A stretch of 64,000 nt of DNA from Aminiphilus circumscriptus DSM 16581 (GCF_000526375.1 NZ_JAFY01000002.1:372001-436000), one strand, 5' to 3'. Positions 43,404 through 53,683 are shown, counted from the first letter of the stretch. The notes: generated by a model not told the origin, from the sequence alone. Made by a program: numbers and translations.

Positions 43404-45324
43404 CGGAACTCGAAGACCAGGATGGTCACGTCGTCCGCCTGCTCCGCCCCGGCGGCGAAGCGGTCCACCGTGGTGCGGATCTCCGTGGCGAGCGAACGGA
43501 CGTTCGCAAACCGGTCGTCTGCGGCCGCACACCGGGCAAGCTCCGCTTCGAGACGCGCCTCCGAATAGAACGCCCCGCTTCGTTCATGGCCTCGGAGACG
43601 CCGTCCGTGTAGAGAAACAGACGATCTCCCCGGCCGAGGCGAAGGTGTCCTTCCTCGAAATGCCGTCCCTCCATGGCTCCCAACAGACACCCCGCGAGAC
43701 GGGGAAGACGCTCCGGCGCCATTCCCCTCCGGAGCAGAAGAGGAAGGTTGTGCCCCCCGTTCGCGAAGGCGCACTCCCCCGTGGACAGATCCGCCACGGC
43801 GCAGAAGAGTGTGACGAACATGCACGACTCGTTCTGCTCCGCCAGGGCGTCGTTCAGTCGGGCCAGGATTTCCCCTGGGGCGGAGGCGTTTTTCGCGATG
43901 GCCTTCATGAAGGTGCGCGTCACCGCCATGAAGAGCGCCGCGGGAATTCCCTTGCCGGACACGTCCCCCACGACGAAGCAGAAGTGCGTCTCATCGAGAA
44001 AGAAGAAGTCGTAGAAATCGCCCCCCACCTCCCGGGCGGGGTCGAGCAGGGCGAAGATGTCGAACTCCTTCCGGTCGGGAAAGGGAGGAAAGGTCTTGGG
44101 AACCAGTTCCATCTGGATGGTGTGGGCGATGCGGAGTTCGCTCTCGATGCGCTCCTTCGCGGCGGTGGTGGCGGCCAGCTTCGCCAGATAGCTCCGGAGA
44201 TCCGCCTGCATGCGGGCGAAACTTTCCGCCAGGGAGGCCACCTCGTCTCCGCCGGAGAGATCGGGAACGGGAACATCCAGGTCGCCCCGGGCGATCTTTC
44301 CCGCGATGCCCTCCAGACGCTTGAGGGGGTCCGTGATGGTCCGGGCCACGAAGAGCACCAGTCCGAGCATGAGCAGAAATCCCGCGCCGCCGAGGCCGAG
44401 CTGGATGCTGCTCAGGGCTGCCACGGGAGCCAGCACGTCCTCCTTTCCCAGGACGATGCCCAGACTCCACCCGGTGGAGGGGACGGGAAGAAAGGCCAGC
44501 CAGTGGGACGGTGTTGCGTCCCTGTCCTTTTTCGAGAAATCCCTGAAGGGAACGAAACCGGATCCGCCCCGGACCATGTGTTTCCCCAGCTCGCGGAGCG
44601 AAGGTTCCCCAAGGGTCTCGGCGATGCTGAAGACCGTCTCGTTCATGATGAAGTCCCGGACGGGATGGCTGATGAAGGTGCCGTTGCGGGAGAGAAGAAA
44701 GGCATAGCCGCTGCCGAGCGGAAGGGTGCCCAAAAGCTCCGTGAGCCACTCCAGGGAGATGTCCCCCGTGACGATCCCCGCAAAGGCAAGCTCCTTCACC
44801 AGGGGAACGGAATAGGTGGCCATGACGGCGTTGCCGCCGCCCTCGTCGAAGTAGGGCTCGCTCCAGACGGAACGGAGCAGTTCCCTGGGAATGGTGTACC
44901 AGTCCATGATCTGCATGGGGTAGGCGCCGCTCGCCAGATCCGTCCGGACGAGCCCCCCGGGTCCCCGGTACACGTAGGGCACCGCTCCGGGGATCGCCGT
45001 GCTCCCAAGGCTCGCGGCCATGCCGAAAAGCTCGCCGTGAAGGCGGAGCTTGTCCTCCAGAAGCATCGCCTTTTCCTCGGCGGTGAGAGAAAAGCGGTCC
45101 ATCAGGAGCACCGTCTCCCGCACCACCTTCTCCACCCCGGAGGTCACGGCGTCGATACGGGCCACTGTGGCGGCGGCGACGGCGAGAATGCGCTCCTTCG
45201 TCTCCGCCTCGAGAAGATCCCGGGAGGCGCGCCAGCCGTACCCTACCACGGCGGCGAGAATGCACCCGACCCCGATTCCGAGGAGGAGCACGAGACGCCC
45301 GGCAATGCTCCGCCTAGGGAACAC
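43400..45324 (-). CDS. Cache-HAMP-PP2C (SpoIIE/RsbU-type) phosphatase, frameshifted near the end
   Basis: Starts at GTG with GAAGGAG upstream. A membrane helix (LVLLLGIGVGCILAAVVG), a periplasmic double-Cache sensor (~40-330), a second helix, HAMP and a PP2C phosphatase domain follow. The catalytic motifs are AREVGGDFYDFF, GDVSGKGIPAALFMA and YTDGVSEAMN. At 43571-43577, beside a C4 run, the frame changes; the other frame supplies the proper tail (SEARLEAELARC to AEQADDVTILVFEF) ending at 43400. Uncorrected, it ends at 43426 with an unrelated tail that lacks the final DD ligand. It should dephosphorylate a STAS partner such as the one at 46394-46732. Confidence 0.82.
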
Positions 45325-46375
45325 GGGGCGACGCTCCTTCCGTAAACTCTTCGTAAGAAACGTTCCTTCGGATAACCTTCTCCTGGAGCAGTACGTCCCG
45401 GGTCCGCTCGAAATCCTCTCGAGAGAGAACCCCCGGACGCCAGGGAACCTCCGCGCCCTCGGAAGGCACGATGTCCGGAAGAATGTTGCGGAACATCCAC
45501 GCCATGTGGGCCCGGTTGGTGGGTACGTGGGCCTCCCGGACATAGCGCATCACCACGTCCAGCGCCTCCTCGGGATGCGCCGCCGCATAACGCCATCCTT
45601 CGAGGGTGGCCTCGACGAGATCCCGGCAGACCCGGGGGTTCGCCTCCCGGTAGGAGGCGAGACAGTACAGGCCGTCCTCGGGAAAGCCGAAACCGTAGTC
45701 GCCCAGGCGGAACAGAGAGAGATCGCCCGGCTCCATGCCCGCCTGGAGGAGCATGTGGTATTCGTTGTAGTCCATGGCGGCACAGGCATCCACGACACCC
45801 CGGAGAAAGAGGTTCACCGACCAGTTCTGCAGAACCTCCCGAACCGTCACCCCGAGGGAGCGGAAAAAGGCCAGATAGGCTCCGTGAAAGGCGTCGCCCC
45901 AGAAAGAGACCCGAAGTCCCCTCAGATCCTCGGGAGTCCGGATGCCCCGGTTCGCCCGTCCGACCAAAAGCAGGGAGGAGCCGTTCACGATCTGGGCCGT
46001 GTGCACGAGCGGCGTGCCCTTGTCCAGCGCCTCCAGCGCCGCGGTGAGGAACATGGTACCGAACTCCGCCTCACCCCGGCGGAGCGCCTCGGGCACGCTC
46101 TTTCCGGGCCCGCCTCCGAGAATCCGCACGTCCAGCCCCCGACGGAGGTAGAATCCCTTTTCGAAGGCCATGTAGATCCCCGCGAACTGAGCCTGGTGGC
46201 TCCACTGGAGCAGGAGTCGCACGGACAGCGCATCCGGTCCCGGTGCGCGGGGGTCCGGCTCCTGCGGAGAGCCCGCTTCGCAGGCGCTCAGGAAAATTCC
46301 CGCCAGGAGCGACAGCGAGAGCAGAAGAAACGGGAGGAGAATCGCCCTACCCGAAAAAAACCGTCCCGCCGCCAT
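45314..46375 (-). CDS. NMT1/THI5-like substrate-binding lipoprotein
   Basis: 353 residues. The lipobox LSAC at the end of LLSLSLLAGIFLSAC predicts membrane anchoring outside the cytoplasm. The fold matches ABC-type binding proteins for thiamine precursors or sulfonates: QWSHQAQFAGIYMAFEKGFY, AEFGTMFLTAALEAL, GLRVSFWGDAFHGA and ANPRVCRDLVEATLEGW. No ABC permease or ATPase is nearby. Instead it overlaps by 11 bp the start of a Cache-HAMP-PP2C phosphatase and follows a STAS gene by 18 bp. That suggests ligand sensing for the phosphatase rather than transport. Confidence 0.85.
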   Translation of the reverse strand: MAAGRFFSGRAILLPFLLLSLSLLAGIFLSACEAGSPQEPDPRAPGPDALSVRLLLQWSHQAQFAGIYMAFEKGFYLRRGLDVRILGGGPGKSVPEALRRGEAEFGTMFLTAALEALDKGTPLVHTAQIVNGSSLLLVGRANRGIRTPEDLRGLRVSFWGDAFHGAYLAFFRSLGVTVREVLQNWSVNLFLRGVVDACAAMDYNEYHMLLQAGMEPGDLSLFRLGDYGFGFPEDGLYCLASYREANPRVCRDLVEATLEGWRYAAAHPEEALDVVMRYVREAHVPTNRAHMAWMFRNILPDIVPSEGAEVPWRPGVLSREDFERTRDVLLQEKVIRRNVSYEEFTEGASPRVP

Positions 46376-46393
46376 CGCGGAGGAAAACGCTCC

Positions 46394-46732
46394 TCACGCG
46401 CCCGCCACGAGCGCTGCGGCGGCCTCGTTCTCCGCGACGGGAAGCAGCGAATCGAAGCCGGAAATGGCGAAAACCTCCTTCACCACCCCGGAAAGGCCGA
46501 AGAGCACCACCGAGCCGCCGACACTCTTCGCCTTCTTGAGCACCACGAGGACGCTCCGCAGCCCCGCGCTGCTCACGTACTCCAGGGACGAGAAATCCAT
46601 CACGAGGCGAATGTGCCCGGCCAGGAGCCACTCGACGCCGCGGGTCTCGAACTCCGGTGCCGTCAGCGCGTCGAGCCTTCCGCCCACGGCAACCACCGCG
46701 TAGCCTTTTTCCTCGCGAATCGATATCTGCAC
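46394..46732 (-). CDS. STAS-domain anti-sigma-factor antagonist
   Basis: 112 residues from GTG with GGAGGGA upstream. The STAS fold is complete: GRLDALTAPEFE, IRLVMDFSSLEYVSSAGLRS with the phospho-acceptor Ser in the SSAGL loop, and a C-terminal helix. It is the first gene of a three-gene minus-strand operon with the binding lipoprotein and PP2C phosphatase. The expected mechanism is partner switching: phosphatase output sets the STAS phosphorylation state. The matching serine kinase is not in the window. Confidence 0.9.
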   Translation of the reverse strand: MQISIREEKGYAVVAVGGRLDALTAPEFETRGVEWLLAGHIRLVMDFSSLEYVSSAGLRSVLVVLKKAKSVGGSVVLFGLSGVVKEVFAISGFDSLLPVAENEAAAALVAGA

Positions 46733-47002
46733 CAGCGATCCCTCCAGACATGGGGAGGGCGGTTCGCCTCCCGGGCTTTTCCACTCCTTTGTACCACATT
46801 TCCCCGGCGGCGGCACGATGCCTCTTTTTTCTCCGCAAAACCAGTCCGGCGGTTCCGAGCTTTCGGTTTTGAAAAGCGCCGGAGGTAGACAAAGGGTTTG
46901 GAGCGCGGCGTTTCACGGACCGCTTTTCTTCCGAGGCGCTCGCGAGGGCTCTTCTGCGTTCTTCGCCGGAAAGGGCGGGCTGCTCGCGAGGATTCTTTCT
47001 TG

Positions 47003-47031
47003 TTGACAGGAGGAGGAGCGTCCTCTACCCT
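47003..47031 (+). promoter_or_regulatory. TRAP-operon promoter with overlapping inverted repeats
   Basis: TTGACA (47003-47008), 17-nt spacer, TACCCT (47026-47031). The spacer contains AGGA-GCG-TCCT and the whole is bounded by GACAGG / CCTGTC, so a repressor could sit on the promoter. A leader of about 210 nt then precedes dctP. The divergent STAS operon starts 270 bp away; nothing else is evident in the 519-bp gap (46733-47251). Confidence 0.45.
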
Positions 47032-47251
47032 GTCCCAATGACACGGAGGTGCCTTGCTTCTTCAATTCGACGATTTCGCGCTTCTGTCTCATGCAGGCGC
47101 GTTGTGGCATTCGGGAGGTGATGCGGGGAAATTCGCATCGGGAGAGCGGGAATTCGAGGCGAAAGACGCGGCATCGGAGGAGGCGACGCTTTTCGAAAAG
47201 CAGGAGAAACGCGTCGTTTCGGAGACGAGAGATTCGAGGAGGCGGAAACGC

Positions 47252-48325
47252 ATGCGTAAAGGAATGGCACTGCTCCTGACGGCATTGCTCCTGGCGGCAC
47301 TGGTCGTCCCCGCGACGGCGGCCTACAAGGACGAGTACAAGCTGGACGTCGTTCCCGGTCCCACCACCGCGTGGGGCCTGGGTGCCCAGTACTTCGCGGA
47401 CATCGTGAAGGACAAGACCGAGGGACGCATCGTCATCAAGCCCTACTTCGGCTCCCAGCTTTCGGCGGGAAAACAGACCTCGGCCTTTCTCCTCCTCCGG
47501 AACGGGGCCATCGACTTCGCCCTCCAGTCCACCATCAACTGGTCGCCCCAGGTGAAGGAACTCAATCTCCCCGCGCTTCCCTTCTTTCTCGCCGGCTCCG
47601 GAAAGGACCGCTTCAAGGCCATGGACGCCGTCAAGGCGGGCAAGGCGGGCAAGATGATGATCGACGCGGTGGAGAACAAGGGCGTGAAATTCCTCGGCTG
47701 GGGAGAGAACGGTTTCCGGGAGCTCACCAACAGCAAGAAGCCCGTGGCGGCCCCCTCGGATATGGACGGACTCAAGATCCGCGTCGTGGGCAGCCCCATC
47801 TACATCGACACGTTCAAGGCCCTCGGGGCCAATCCGGTGAACATGAACTGGGCCGAGGCGACCACGGCATTCCAGCAGGGCGTGGTGGACGGGCAGGAGA
47901 ACCCCATGGGCATCCTCATTCCCTCCAAGATCTACGACTACCACAAGTACATCACGGAGTGGCACTACGTGATCGATCCGCTCCTCTTCGCGGTGAATCC
48001 CGACGTGTGGAAGAGCTTCTCCCCCGAGGACCAGGCCATCCTGATGGAGTGCATCGGCCTCGCCTCCAGATACCAGACCGCCCTCGCCCGGGTCGGGTTG
48101 GACGACGGCAGCGCCCTCGCGGTTCTCCAGGAGATGGGCATGGTTCCGGAAATCGTGGATCCCTACAAGGCGCTCACCGAGAAGGGCATGGAAGTGACGT
48201 TCCTCTCGGAGGAGCAGATGGCGGCGTTCCGCGAGAAGACGCAGCCGGTCTTCGAGAAGTGGGCCAAGGAAATCGGCGAGGAGCTGGTGAAGGCCGCCCA
48301 GGAGGACATCGCCTCCGTGCAGTGA
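47252..48325 (+). CDS. dctP: TRAP transporter periplasmic binding protein (DctP family)
   Basis: 357 residues. GAGGAGG upstream and the signal peptide MRKGMALLLTALLLAALVVP ending ATAA fix the start. DctP landmarks are GLGAQYFADIVKDKTEG, LPALPFFLAG, DGLKIRVVGSPIYIDTFKAL, and the QQGVVDGQENPMG segment that holds the substrate-carboxylate region. It delivers a C4-dicarboxylate-like or other organic acid to DctQ/DctM. A hairpin terminator follows, which would keep this protein more abundant than the membrane subunits. Confidence 0.93.
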   Translation: MRKGMALLLTALLLAALVVPATAAYKDEYKLDVVPGPTTAWGLGAQYFADIVKDKTEGRIVIKPYFGSQLSAGKQTSAFLLLRNGAIDFALQSTINWSPQVKELNLPALPFFLAGSGKDRFKAMDAVKAGKAGKMMIDAVENKGVKFLGWGENGFRELTNSKKPVAAPSDMDGLKIRVVGSPIYIDTFKALGANPVNMNWAEATTAFQQGVVDGQENPMGILIPSKIYDYHKYITEWHYVIDPLLFAVNPDVWKSFSPEDQAILMECIGLASRYQTALARVGLDDGSALAVLQEMGMVPEIVDPYKALTEKGMEVTFLSEEQMAAFREKTQPVFEKWAKEIGEELVKAAQEDIASVQ

Positions 48326-48339
48326 GGTCATGTACCAGC

Positions 48340-48373
48340 CACTCTCCGGCGGATCCCTCTTCGGCGGAGAGTG
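48340..48373 (+). terminator. intercistronic hairpin between dctP and dctQ
   Basis: CACTCTCCG and CGGAGAGTG form a 9-bp stem with a 16-nt loop, followed by CTTGTTTTCTC. It probably causes partial termination after the binding-protein gene. Confidence 0.6.
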
Positions 48374-48501
48374 CTTGTTTTCTCGAAAGAGACGCCGATG
48401 AAGGAAAAGCGCAGAAGGAGCCGCTCCTCTTTCCGGGAACACGCCCCAGACGGAGCGGCACTCCGCCTGCTTTCGAAACTCCACGAAAGGACCGTTTCTC
48501 C

Positions 48502-48972
48502 ATGATCCGCACGCTCTGGACGCATTTCGAGGAAATCGCGGGCTCCATCATTCTCGCCGTCATGACCACCGTGGCCTTTCTCAACGTGGTCACGCGGTAT
48601 TTCATCAAATACTCCTTCTCCTTCACCGAGGAGATCGAGGTGAATCTCTTCGTCTGGCTCGTGCTCCTCGGCACCTCTCTGGCCTTCCGCAAGGGAGCGC
48701 ACCTGAGCATGAACTTCTTCTACGACCGCTTTCCCCCCGCGGTCCGAAAGATCTTCTTTCTCGCCACCACCGGAATCTGCGTGGCGTTTTTCGCCGTTTT
48801 GGCCCATCTGGGGCGGCTCGAGGTGCTGGACGAACTGGCCCTGTCGGTGACCACCGAATCCCTGGGCATTCCCGTGGTGGTCTACACTGCGGCGGTGCCC
48901 GTCCTGTCGCTCCTCGTCATCGTGCGCATTCTCCAGCAGAGCGCCGCCGCCCTCCGGGCAGGCGACATCTAG
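48502..48972 (+). CDS. dctQ: TRAP transporter small permease (DctQ family)
   Basis: 156 residues with four membrane helices. FLNVVTRYFIKYSFSFTEE and EVNLFVWLVLLGTSLAFRKG are the DctQ signatures. AAAGGA lies 10 nt before the ATG. It pairs with DctM 15 bp downstream to form the sodium-coupled importer. Confidence 0.92.
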   Translation: MIRTLWTHFEEIAGSIILAVMTTVAFLNVVTRYFIKYSFSFTEEIEVNLFVWLVLLGTSLAFRKGAHLSMNFFYDRFPPAVRKIFFLATTGICVAFFAVLAHLGRLEVLDELALSVTTESLGIPVVVYTAAVPVLSLLVIVRILQQSAAALRAGDI

Positions 48973-48987
48973 GAAGAGGTGCATCCC

Positions 48988-50295
48988 ATGGACAAACTTC
49001 TCGCCGATCCGGCCTTCTGGATGCTCCTTCTCTTCCTCGCGCCGCTCCTCCTGCGCGTTCCCGTGGCGGTGAGCCTGGGCGGCGCGGCCCTCGCGGTGTG
49101 CGTGCACTGGAACCTGGGGTATCAGATGGTGTCCTACAACTTCTTCGCCGGGATCGCCAAGTTTCCCCTCCTGGCCATTCCCTTCTTCATCCTCGCCGGG
49201 GTCATCATGGAGAAGGCGGGCATCGCGGAACGCATCATCGACCTCATCGACGAGCTCGTGGGCTCCGCCACGGGAGGACTCGCCCTCGCCACGGTGGGGG
49301 TGGCCACCTTCTGGGGCGCCGTGAGCGGGTCCGGCCCCGCCACAGTGGCGGCCCTGGGGCTCATCCTCATTCCCGGCATGGCCGCGGCGGGATACGACAA
49401 ACCCTTCGCCACGGCGGTGGTCTCCGTGGCCTCGGGCCTGGCCATCGTCATTCCTCCGAGCATCGCCTTCATCGTCTACGGAGACATCATGCAGCAGTCC
49501 GTGGGGGCGCTCTTCGCGGCGGGCGTGCTGCCGGGCATCGTGGTGGCCCTCTTCCTCATGGGAGCGGTCTATCTCATCTCGCGGCGCCGAAACTACCGGG
49601 GCAAACCCAGGACCTCCACCGCCGCCCTGTGGCGGGCCTTCGTCCGTTCCCTCTGGGGGCTCTTCACTCCGGTCATCATCCTCGGCGGGATCTACGGGGG
49701 GATCTTCACCCCCACCGAGGCCGCCTCGGTGGCCGTCTTCTACGGGCTTTTCGTGGGGGTCTTCATCTATCGGACCATCACGTTCCGGACGCTCTACGAG
49801 ATCCTGAGCGCCACGGTGCTCTCCACCGCGGTGGTCATGCTCGTGGTGACCTGCGCGGGACTCTTCTCCTGGGTGGGTTCCGCCGTGGGACTCATCGACA
49901 AGGCGGCGAATCTTCTGCTGGGGGTTTCCTCCTCGCCGCTGGTGGTTCTCCTGATGATCAACCTCATTCTTCTCTTCGCGGGAATGCTTCTGGACGCCAT
50001 CTCCATCTTCTACGTCTTTCTTCCCATCCTCATGCCCATCATCGCCCACTTCGGCTGGGATCCCGTGTGGTTCGGCGTGGTCATGACCATCAACCTCGCC
50101 ATCGGACAGGTGACACCCCCCGTGGCGGTGAACCTCTACGTGGGAGCCAACATCAGCGGCCTCACCATGGAGGAACTCACGCCTCCGGCCCTTCCGCTCA
50201 TCGCGGCCTCCGCCCTGGCCCTGGCGGTGGTGTCCCTGATCCCCTCCTTGAGCACCTGGCTTCCCTCAGTACTGGGGCTCCATGGGTCGCCCTGA
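48988..50295 (+). CDS. dctM: TRAP transporter large permease (DctM family)
   Basis: 435 residues, about 12 membrane helices. GVATFWGAVSGSGPATVAALG, IPPSIAFIVYGDIM, YGGIFTPTEAASVAVFYG and GQVTPPVAVNLYVGANISG are family hallmarks, including the sodium- and substrate-site loops. The ATG at 48988 is preferred over the GTG three codons earlier, which sits on top of the ribosome site. It is the last gene of the dctPQM operon and ends at a bidirectional terminator. Confidence 0.94.
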   Translation: MDKLLADPAFWMLLLFLAPLLLRVPVAVSLGGAALAVCVHWNLGYQMVSYNFFAGIAKFPLLAIPFFILAGVIMEKAGIAERIIDLIDELVGSATGGLALATVGVATFWGAVSGSGPATVAALGLILIPGMAAAGYDKPFATAVVSVASGLAIVIPPSIAFIVYGDIMQQSVGALFAAGVLPGIVVALFLMGAVYLISRRRNYRGKPRTSTAALWRAFVRSLWGLFTPVIILGGIYGGIFTPTEAASVAVFYGLFVGVFIYRTITFRTLYEILSATVLSTAVVMLVVTCAGLFSWVGSAVGLIDKAANLLLGVSSSPLVVLLMINLILLFAGMLLDAISIFYVFLPILMPIIAHFGWDPVWFGVVMTINLAIGQVTPPVAVNLYVGANISGLTMEELTPPALPLIAASALALAVVSLIPSLSTWLPSVLGLHGSP

Positions 50296-50327
50296 TCCGT
50301 CCCGCAACAGCCGGACGCTCGAACGCA

Positions 50328-50366
50328 ACGTGGGGAGGAGCGCGCTCGTGCGCGTTCCTCCCCACG
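50328..50366. terminator. strong bidirectional terminator
   Basis: ACGTGGGGAGGA pairs with TCCTCCCCACGT and an inner CGCG/CGCG pairing continues the stem to a small loop. It separates convergent dctM and the TrpR-like gene. Confidence 0.75.
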
Positions 50367-50426
50367 TCTTTCCGCAAAAAGAACAGAAGATCCTGCGGGG
50401 ATTCTTTCGGAAAGTCTTCTCCGCGT

Positions 50427-50747
50427 CTACGCCTGCTCGACCTCCCGGGCGTCTTCCTTTCGGGCTTTCAGCCTTTCCAGCACGCGGAGCAGGCCATCCG
50501 TCCCGTAGTCGAGAGCCTTTTTGGTCCTGCTGATGGTCACCGAGCTGGCGCCGGACATCCGGGAGATCTCCCCGTAGTTGAGCCCCTCGTGAAGGAGGCG
50601 GGCCACCTCGAGCCGCTGGGCCAACGCCTTCAACTCGCCGATGGTGCCCACATCCTCGAGAAAGCGGTACATTTCGTCCTGCGTCTTGAGGCAGAGAATC
50701 GCCTCGCAGAGACGATCCGTGGAGCTGTCCTTCCATTTCACCGACAT
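50427..50747 (-). CDS. TrpR-like (YerC/YecD family) DNA-binding protein
   Basis: 106 residues with AAAGGAGGAAAA before the ATG. CLKTQDEMYRFLEDVGTIGE and ALAQRLEVARLLHEGLNYGE are the YerC/YecD signature, and the helix-turn-helix is ISRMSGASSVTISRTKKAL. It is related to TrpR, but the ligand and targets of this family are not established. A single gene; the region upstream to 51203 holds no convincing gene. Confidence 0.9.
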   Translation of the reverse strand: MSVKWKDSSTDRLCEAILCLKTQDEMYRFLEDVGTIGELKALAQRLEVARLLHEGLNYGEISRMSGASSVTISRTKKALDYGTDGLLRVLERLKARKEDAREVEQA

Positions 50748-51203
50748 GCCTTTTCCTCCTTTTATACCCACTGCCATTACATTCCGGAGTACCACACCCG
50801 TTGCGGCATCCTCCAGGCAGTTGCGTTCATCCATCCGACAAAACCATCTTCCGTCCGACCTCCGCGCATCGCGGAGCACGACCGGAAAAACCGCCCCGGC
50901 TTCCCGTCGGAGCATCGGCGGGCCGGATTCCGACACTTGTGCAGTCCTCCATCGAGCATGGGGCCCTCCTCCGCGTTCCCTCAAGAGGTTTCCTCTTTTC
51001 AGGGGCACACTTCCTCTCGGGCTGACTTTCCGGAAGAAAATCTCCCCTTTCCCCACTCCATCAGGATACCATGAAACGGAAGAAAAGCACAGATGACGTT
51101 GACGTTCTTTTGATAACGAAAAAATGCCGCCATGCCCGTCAAGGAATTCTTCGGGCAACAAGAAAACCTGATAGGGAATCCTGTTCAAAACAGGAAAAGC
51201 GTC

Positions 51204-53285
51204 TCAGCGTCCCGAAGGCAGGGCCTCGAGGGGAGCAGCGCCGGCATTCCTTTCCCCGCAACGGCGGATCACGTCTTCGAGCTTGCGCGTCAGCGCCTCG
51301 CTGATGGTACGCGCCTTCCTGTGCAGCTCCTCCAGCTGTTCCGTCTTTCCGCTCCGTCCGGCGTCCCGCACGGCATGCCCCAGATGGTGCAGTTCGTCGT
51401 GAAGCCGGCGAATCTCTCCCCATTCCGCGGCCACTGCGGGAGGCGTGTCCGTCACGGCGAGAAAGATGCCGAAGCGGCAGCGCGTCGGATCGGTCTCGAG
51501 GTTCCAGAGCCCGCCCCGGATGTAGTCATCGAGGCGCTGCATCCACGCCGCGTGGCCGTCGATGGCGATGCGGCAGATCTCTGTAAACTCCTCGCAGGTG
51601 GTGATGGAGAAATGCGACAGAACATCGAGGACGGAACGCCCCGTCTCGGCGCCGTCGGCGATCTGTTTCCGGAGCAGGACCACCGAATCGCCGAGACGGA
51701 GAACGCTCTTCTCCACGCTCCCGATGACGGCACCGAGCTCCAGTGCGAACTGGGAAACCGACTCCGCTCCCGAGGCCATTTCCTGGGAGGAGGCACTCAG
51801 TTCCTCCGCTCCGGCGGCAACGCTCTGGGAGGCCTCGTTCACACCGGCCATGCGGCGGAGAATGGCGGAGATGGAGTGCACCACGCCGGAAATCTGCGCA
51901 CCGACCCGCTCCATTTCCCGGGCCATGCCCTGAATATCCCCGGACGTTCCGGCAACACCTTTCATGAGCGTGGACAGGTTTTCGCCAATCCGTGCCGCCG
52001 CCTTCCTGCTCTCTTCCGCAAGGGTGCGTACTTCCTCCGCGACGACGGCGAAGCCCCGCCCCGCGTCACCAGCCCTGGCGGCTTCGATGGCCGCGTTGAG
52101 AGCGAGGAGGTTTGTCTGTTCCGCAATACCCGTGATGGCCTGCACCACCGAATTGATGACCTTTGCCTGTTCCGCAAGGGAGACAGCGCGTTCCGAGACG
52201 CCCGAGACGTTCTCCCGAATGCTGGTGATGGTGGCGATGGTGGCGCCCAGGGCCGCCTCGCCCCCCTCCGCATCCCGGGCCACCTCGGAAACGGCGCCGT
52301 TCAGTTCCTCGGCGATACGCGCCAGGGACTGGGCCGTGGAGGCGATCTCCTCGGAGCTGGCATACTGCTGCTGTACCGCCCCGGTGATTTTCTGCACCGC
52401 TCCGGCGCCCACGACCGTACGCTCCCTCACCTCGCCGAATTCCTCGCTGAAGGCATCGAGGGAGCTGTTGACGCTGTAGAAGATGGCGAGGAACTGCTGC
52501 ACCCCCTTGGAGAAACGCCAGAAGGAACTGCGGAGAAACTCCACGAAGACGTTGAAGGCGCCTCCGAGGCGGCCAATTTCGTCGTTGGTCCGCACGGGAA
52601 GGCGTCGGGTGAGATCGCCTCCCGAACTGGCGAAGCTCTCCATGAGTCGGAGCATGCTTCGCGTTGGCGCCAAAATAGCCCGCAGATAAAAGAACACGCA
52701 GAGCAGGGCCACCGCGACGGCGATGACGAGCGCCAGCTCCTGGGACCGTTCGAGAAGAACGACCTTCGTCTCTGCCTCCGCCTGGAAAACCGACACGGCA
52801 CCGTCCATGGCCCTCAAAATTTCCGGTTCCGCCCTGCGGATAGCCTCAAGGGTGTCTTTTCCGGAACCGGACGAAGCCGCATTCCGAAGGGAACCGAGAA
52901 TGTCCCTGAAAGGGTTCCAGAGGGAACGCACCGCTCCCAGCGCCGCCGCCGCCTTCGGCGAGGGAACGGGAAGCGCAACCAGGAGCGTGCCCTTCAGATC
53001 CAGCGGCGCGTCCCCTCCCTCGGCGAGTGCCTTCAGGGTCCTGTCGAAGGCGGTGGCGGACCGGTCCAGCTCTGCGAGAACCGACGCATCTGAGGTGAGC
53101 AGATACAGGTAGGCATCCTTGGCCATCTTCTGAGAGAGCATGCGCTGACGTCCCGCCAGATTGATCACGACGCCGTCCCGTGCCTGCCCGGAGGTGACGA
53201 AAAACGTCACCGACAGGGACGCGACGAAAAGCACCACGAGGATTCCCAGTGGAAGGAGGAGCTTTGCCAGCAGACTTCTTTTCAT
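51204..53285 (-). CDS. methyl-accepting chemotaxis protein with PilJ-type sensor and CZB domain
   Basis: 693 residues. The start [20 protein letters not shown] gives the first membrane helix, with GAAAGGG upstream. The periplasmic part opens with [20 protein letters not shown], the NarX/PilJ-type P-box helix. The second helix and HAMP follow (~195-270), then a signalling domain with [20 protein letters not shown]. The C-terminal CZB zinc-binding domain is complete: [24 protein letters not shown], and [15 protein letters not shown] domains sense zinc or, through an oxidisable Cys-Zn site, reactive chlorine species. The ligand of the sensor domain is unknown. Confidence 0.93.
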   Translation of the reverse strand: MKRSLLAKLLLPLGILVVLFVASLSVTFFVTSGQARDGVVINLAGRQRMLSQKMAKDAYLYLLTSDASVLAELDRSATAFDRTLKALAEGGDAPLDLKGTLLVALPVPSPKAAAALGAVRSLWNPFRDILGSLRNAASSGSGKDTLEAIRRAEPEILRAMDGAVSVFQAEAETKVVLLERSQELALVIAVAVALLCVFFYLRAILAPTRSMLRLMESFASSGGDLTRRLPVRTNDEIGRLGGAFNVFVEFLRSSFWRFSKGVQQFLAIFYSVNSSLDAFSEEFGEVRERTVVGAGAVQKITGAVQQQYASSEEIASTAQSLARIAEELNGAVSEVARDAEGGEAALGATIATITSIRENVSGVSERAVSLAEQAKVINSVVQAITGIAEQTNLLALNAAIEAARAGDAGRGFAVVAEEVRTLAEESRKAAARIGENLSTLMKGVAGTSGDIQGMAREMERVGAQISGVVHSISAILRRMAGVNEASQSVAAGAEELSASSQEMASGAESVSQFALELGAVIGSVEKSVLRLGDSVVLLRKQIADGAETGRSVLDVLSHFSITTCEEFTEICRIAIDGHAAWMQRLDDYIRGGLWNLETDPTRCRFGIFLAVTDTPPAVAAEWGEIRRLHDELHHLGHAVRDAGRSGKTEQLEELHRKARTISEALTRKLEDVIRRCGERNAGAAPLEALPSGR

Positions 53286-53535
53286 GAATACCGCACCCTT
53301 TCTCTCGTCCGTCTTTGTATGGTGGTTTCGCGAAAAGAACAACGCAACATAGAATCATTCCATTTGAGATGATACGAGGTTTCGTCACACCTGACAATGT
53401 TCGTTCTGTCGTACTTTTCTCTTCCTCTCCGCCTCCGCTTTTCCGTGATGGCATCGCCCGCATTCCTTCCGCGATCACCACGCCCCGGCCCGGAGGAGAA
53501 CTCCTTTTCCCGGCGACATTGTTCGGACGCACCTC

Positions 53536-53564
53536 TTGCTCTTTTTTTGTACCTCTTTCATAAT
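53536..53564 (+). promoter_or_regulatory. promoter of the HisKA_2 kinase gene
   Basis: TTGCTC (53536-53541), a 17-nt spacer and CATAAT (53559-53564), about 115 bp before the kinase start. The rest of the 398-bp divergent gap (53286-53683) shows no gene. Confidence 0.5.
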
Positions 53565-53683
53565 GGGGCAACGCGCTGTCCACCCATCGACACCGCCGAC
53601 GCGACCGCAGCCGGACCGGATTCCGCCACGCCTTCGGGAGCACCGGGGAAAATCGGAAACGGCCGGAGAGAATGGAGAAAACC

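Noticed and set aside
2360-43577. Phase variation at the C-runs in the arsR and phosphatase genes
   Set aside because: The runs are only four or five bases, too short for typical slipped-strand switching. A fixed mutation or read error is simpler.
45314-46375. Reading the NMT1-like lipoprotein as part of a thiamine-precursor ABC importer
   Set aside because: No permease or ATPase gene is adjacent, and it overlaps a signalling phosphatase instead. Transport remains possible only if partners are encoded elsewhere.
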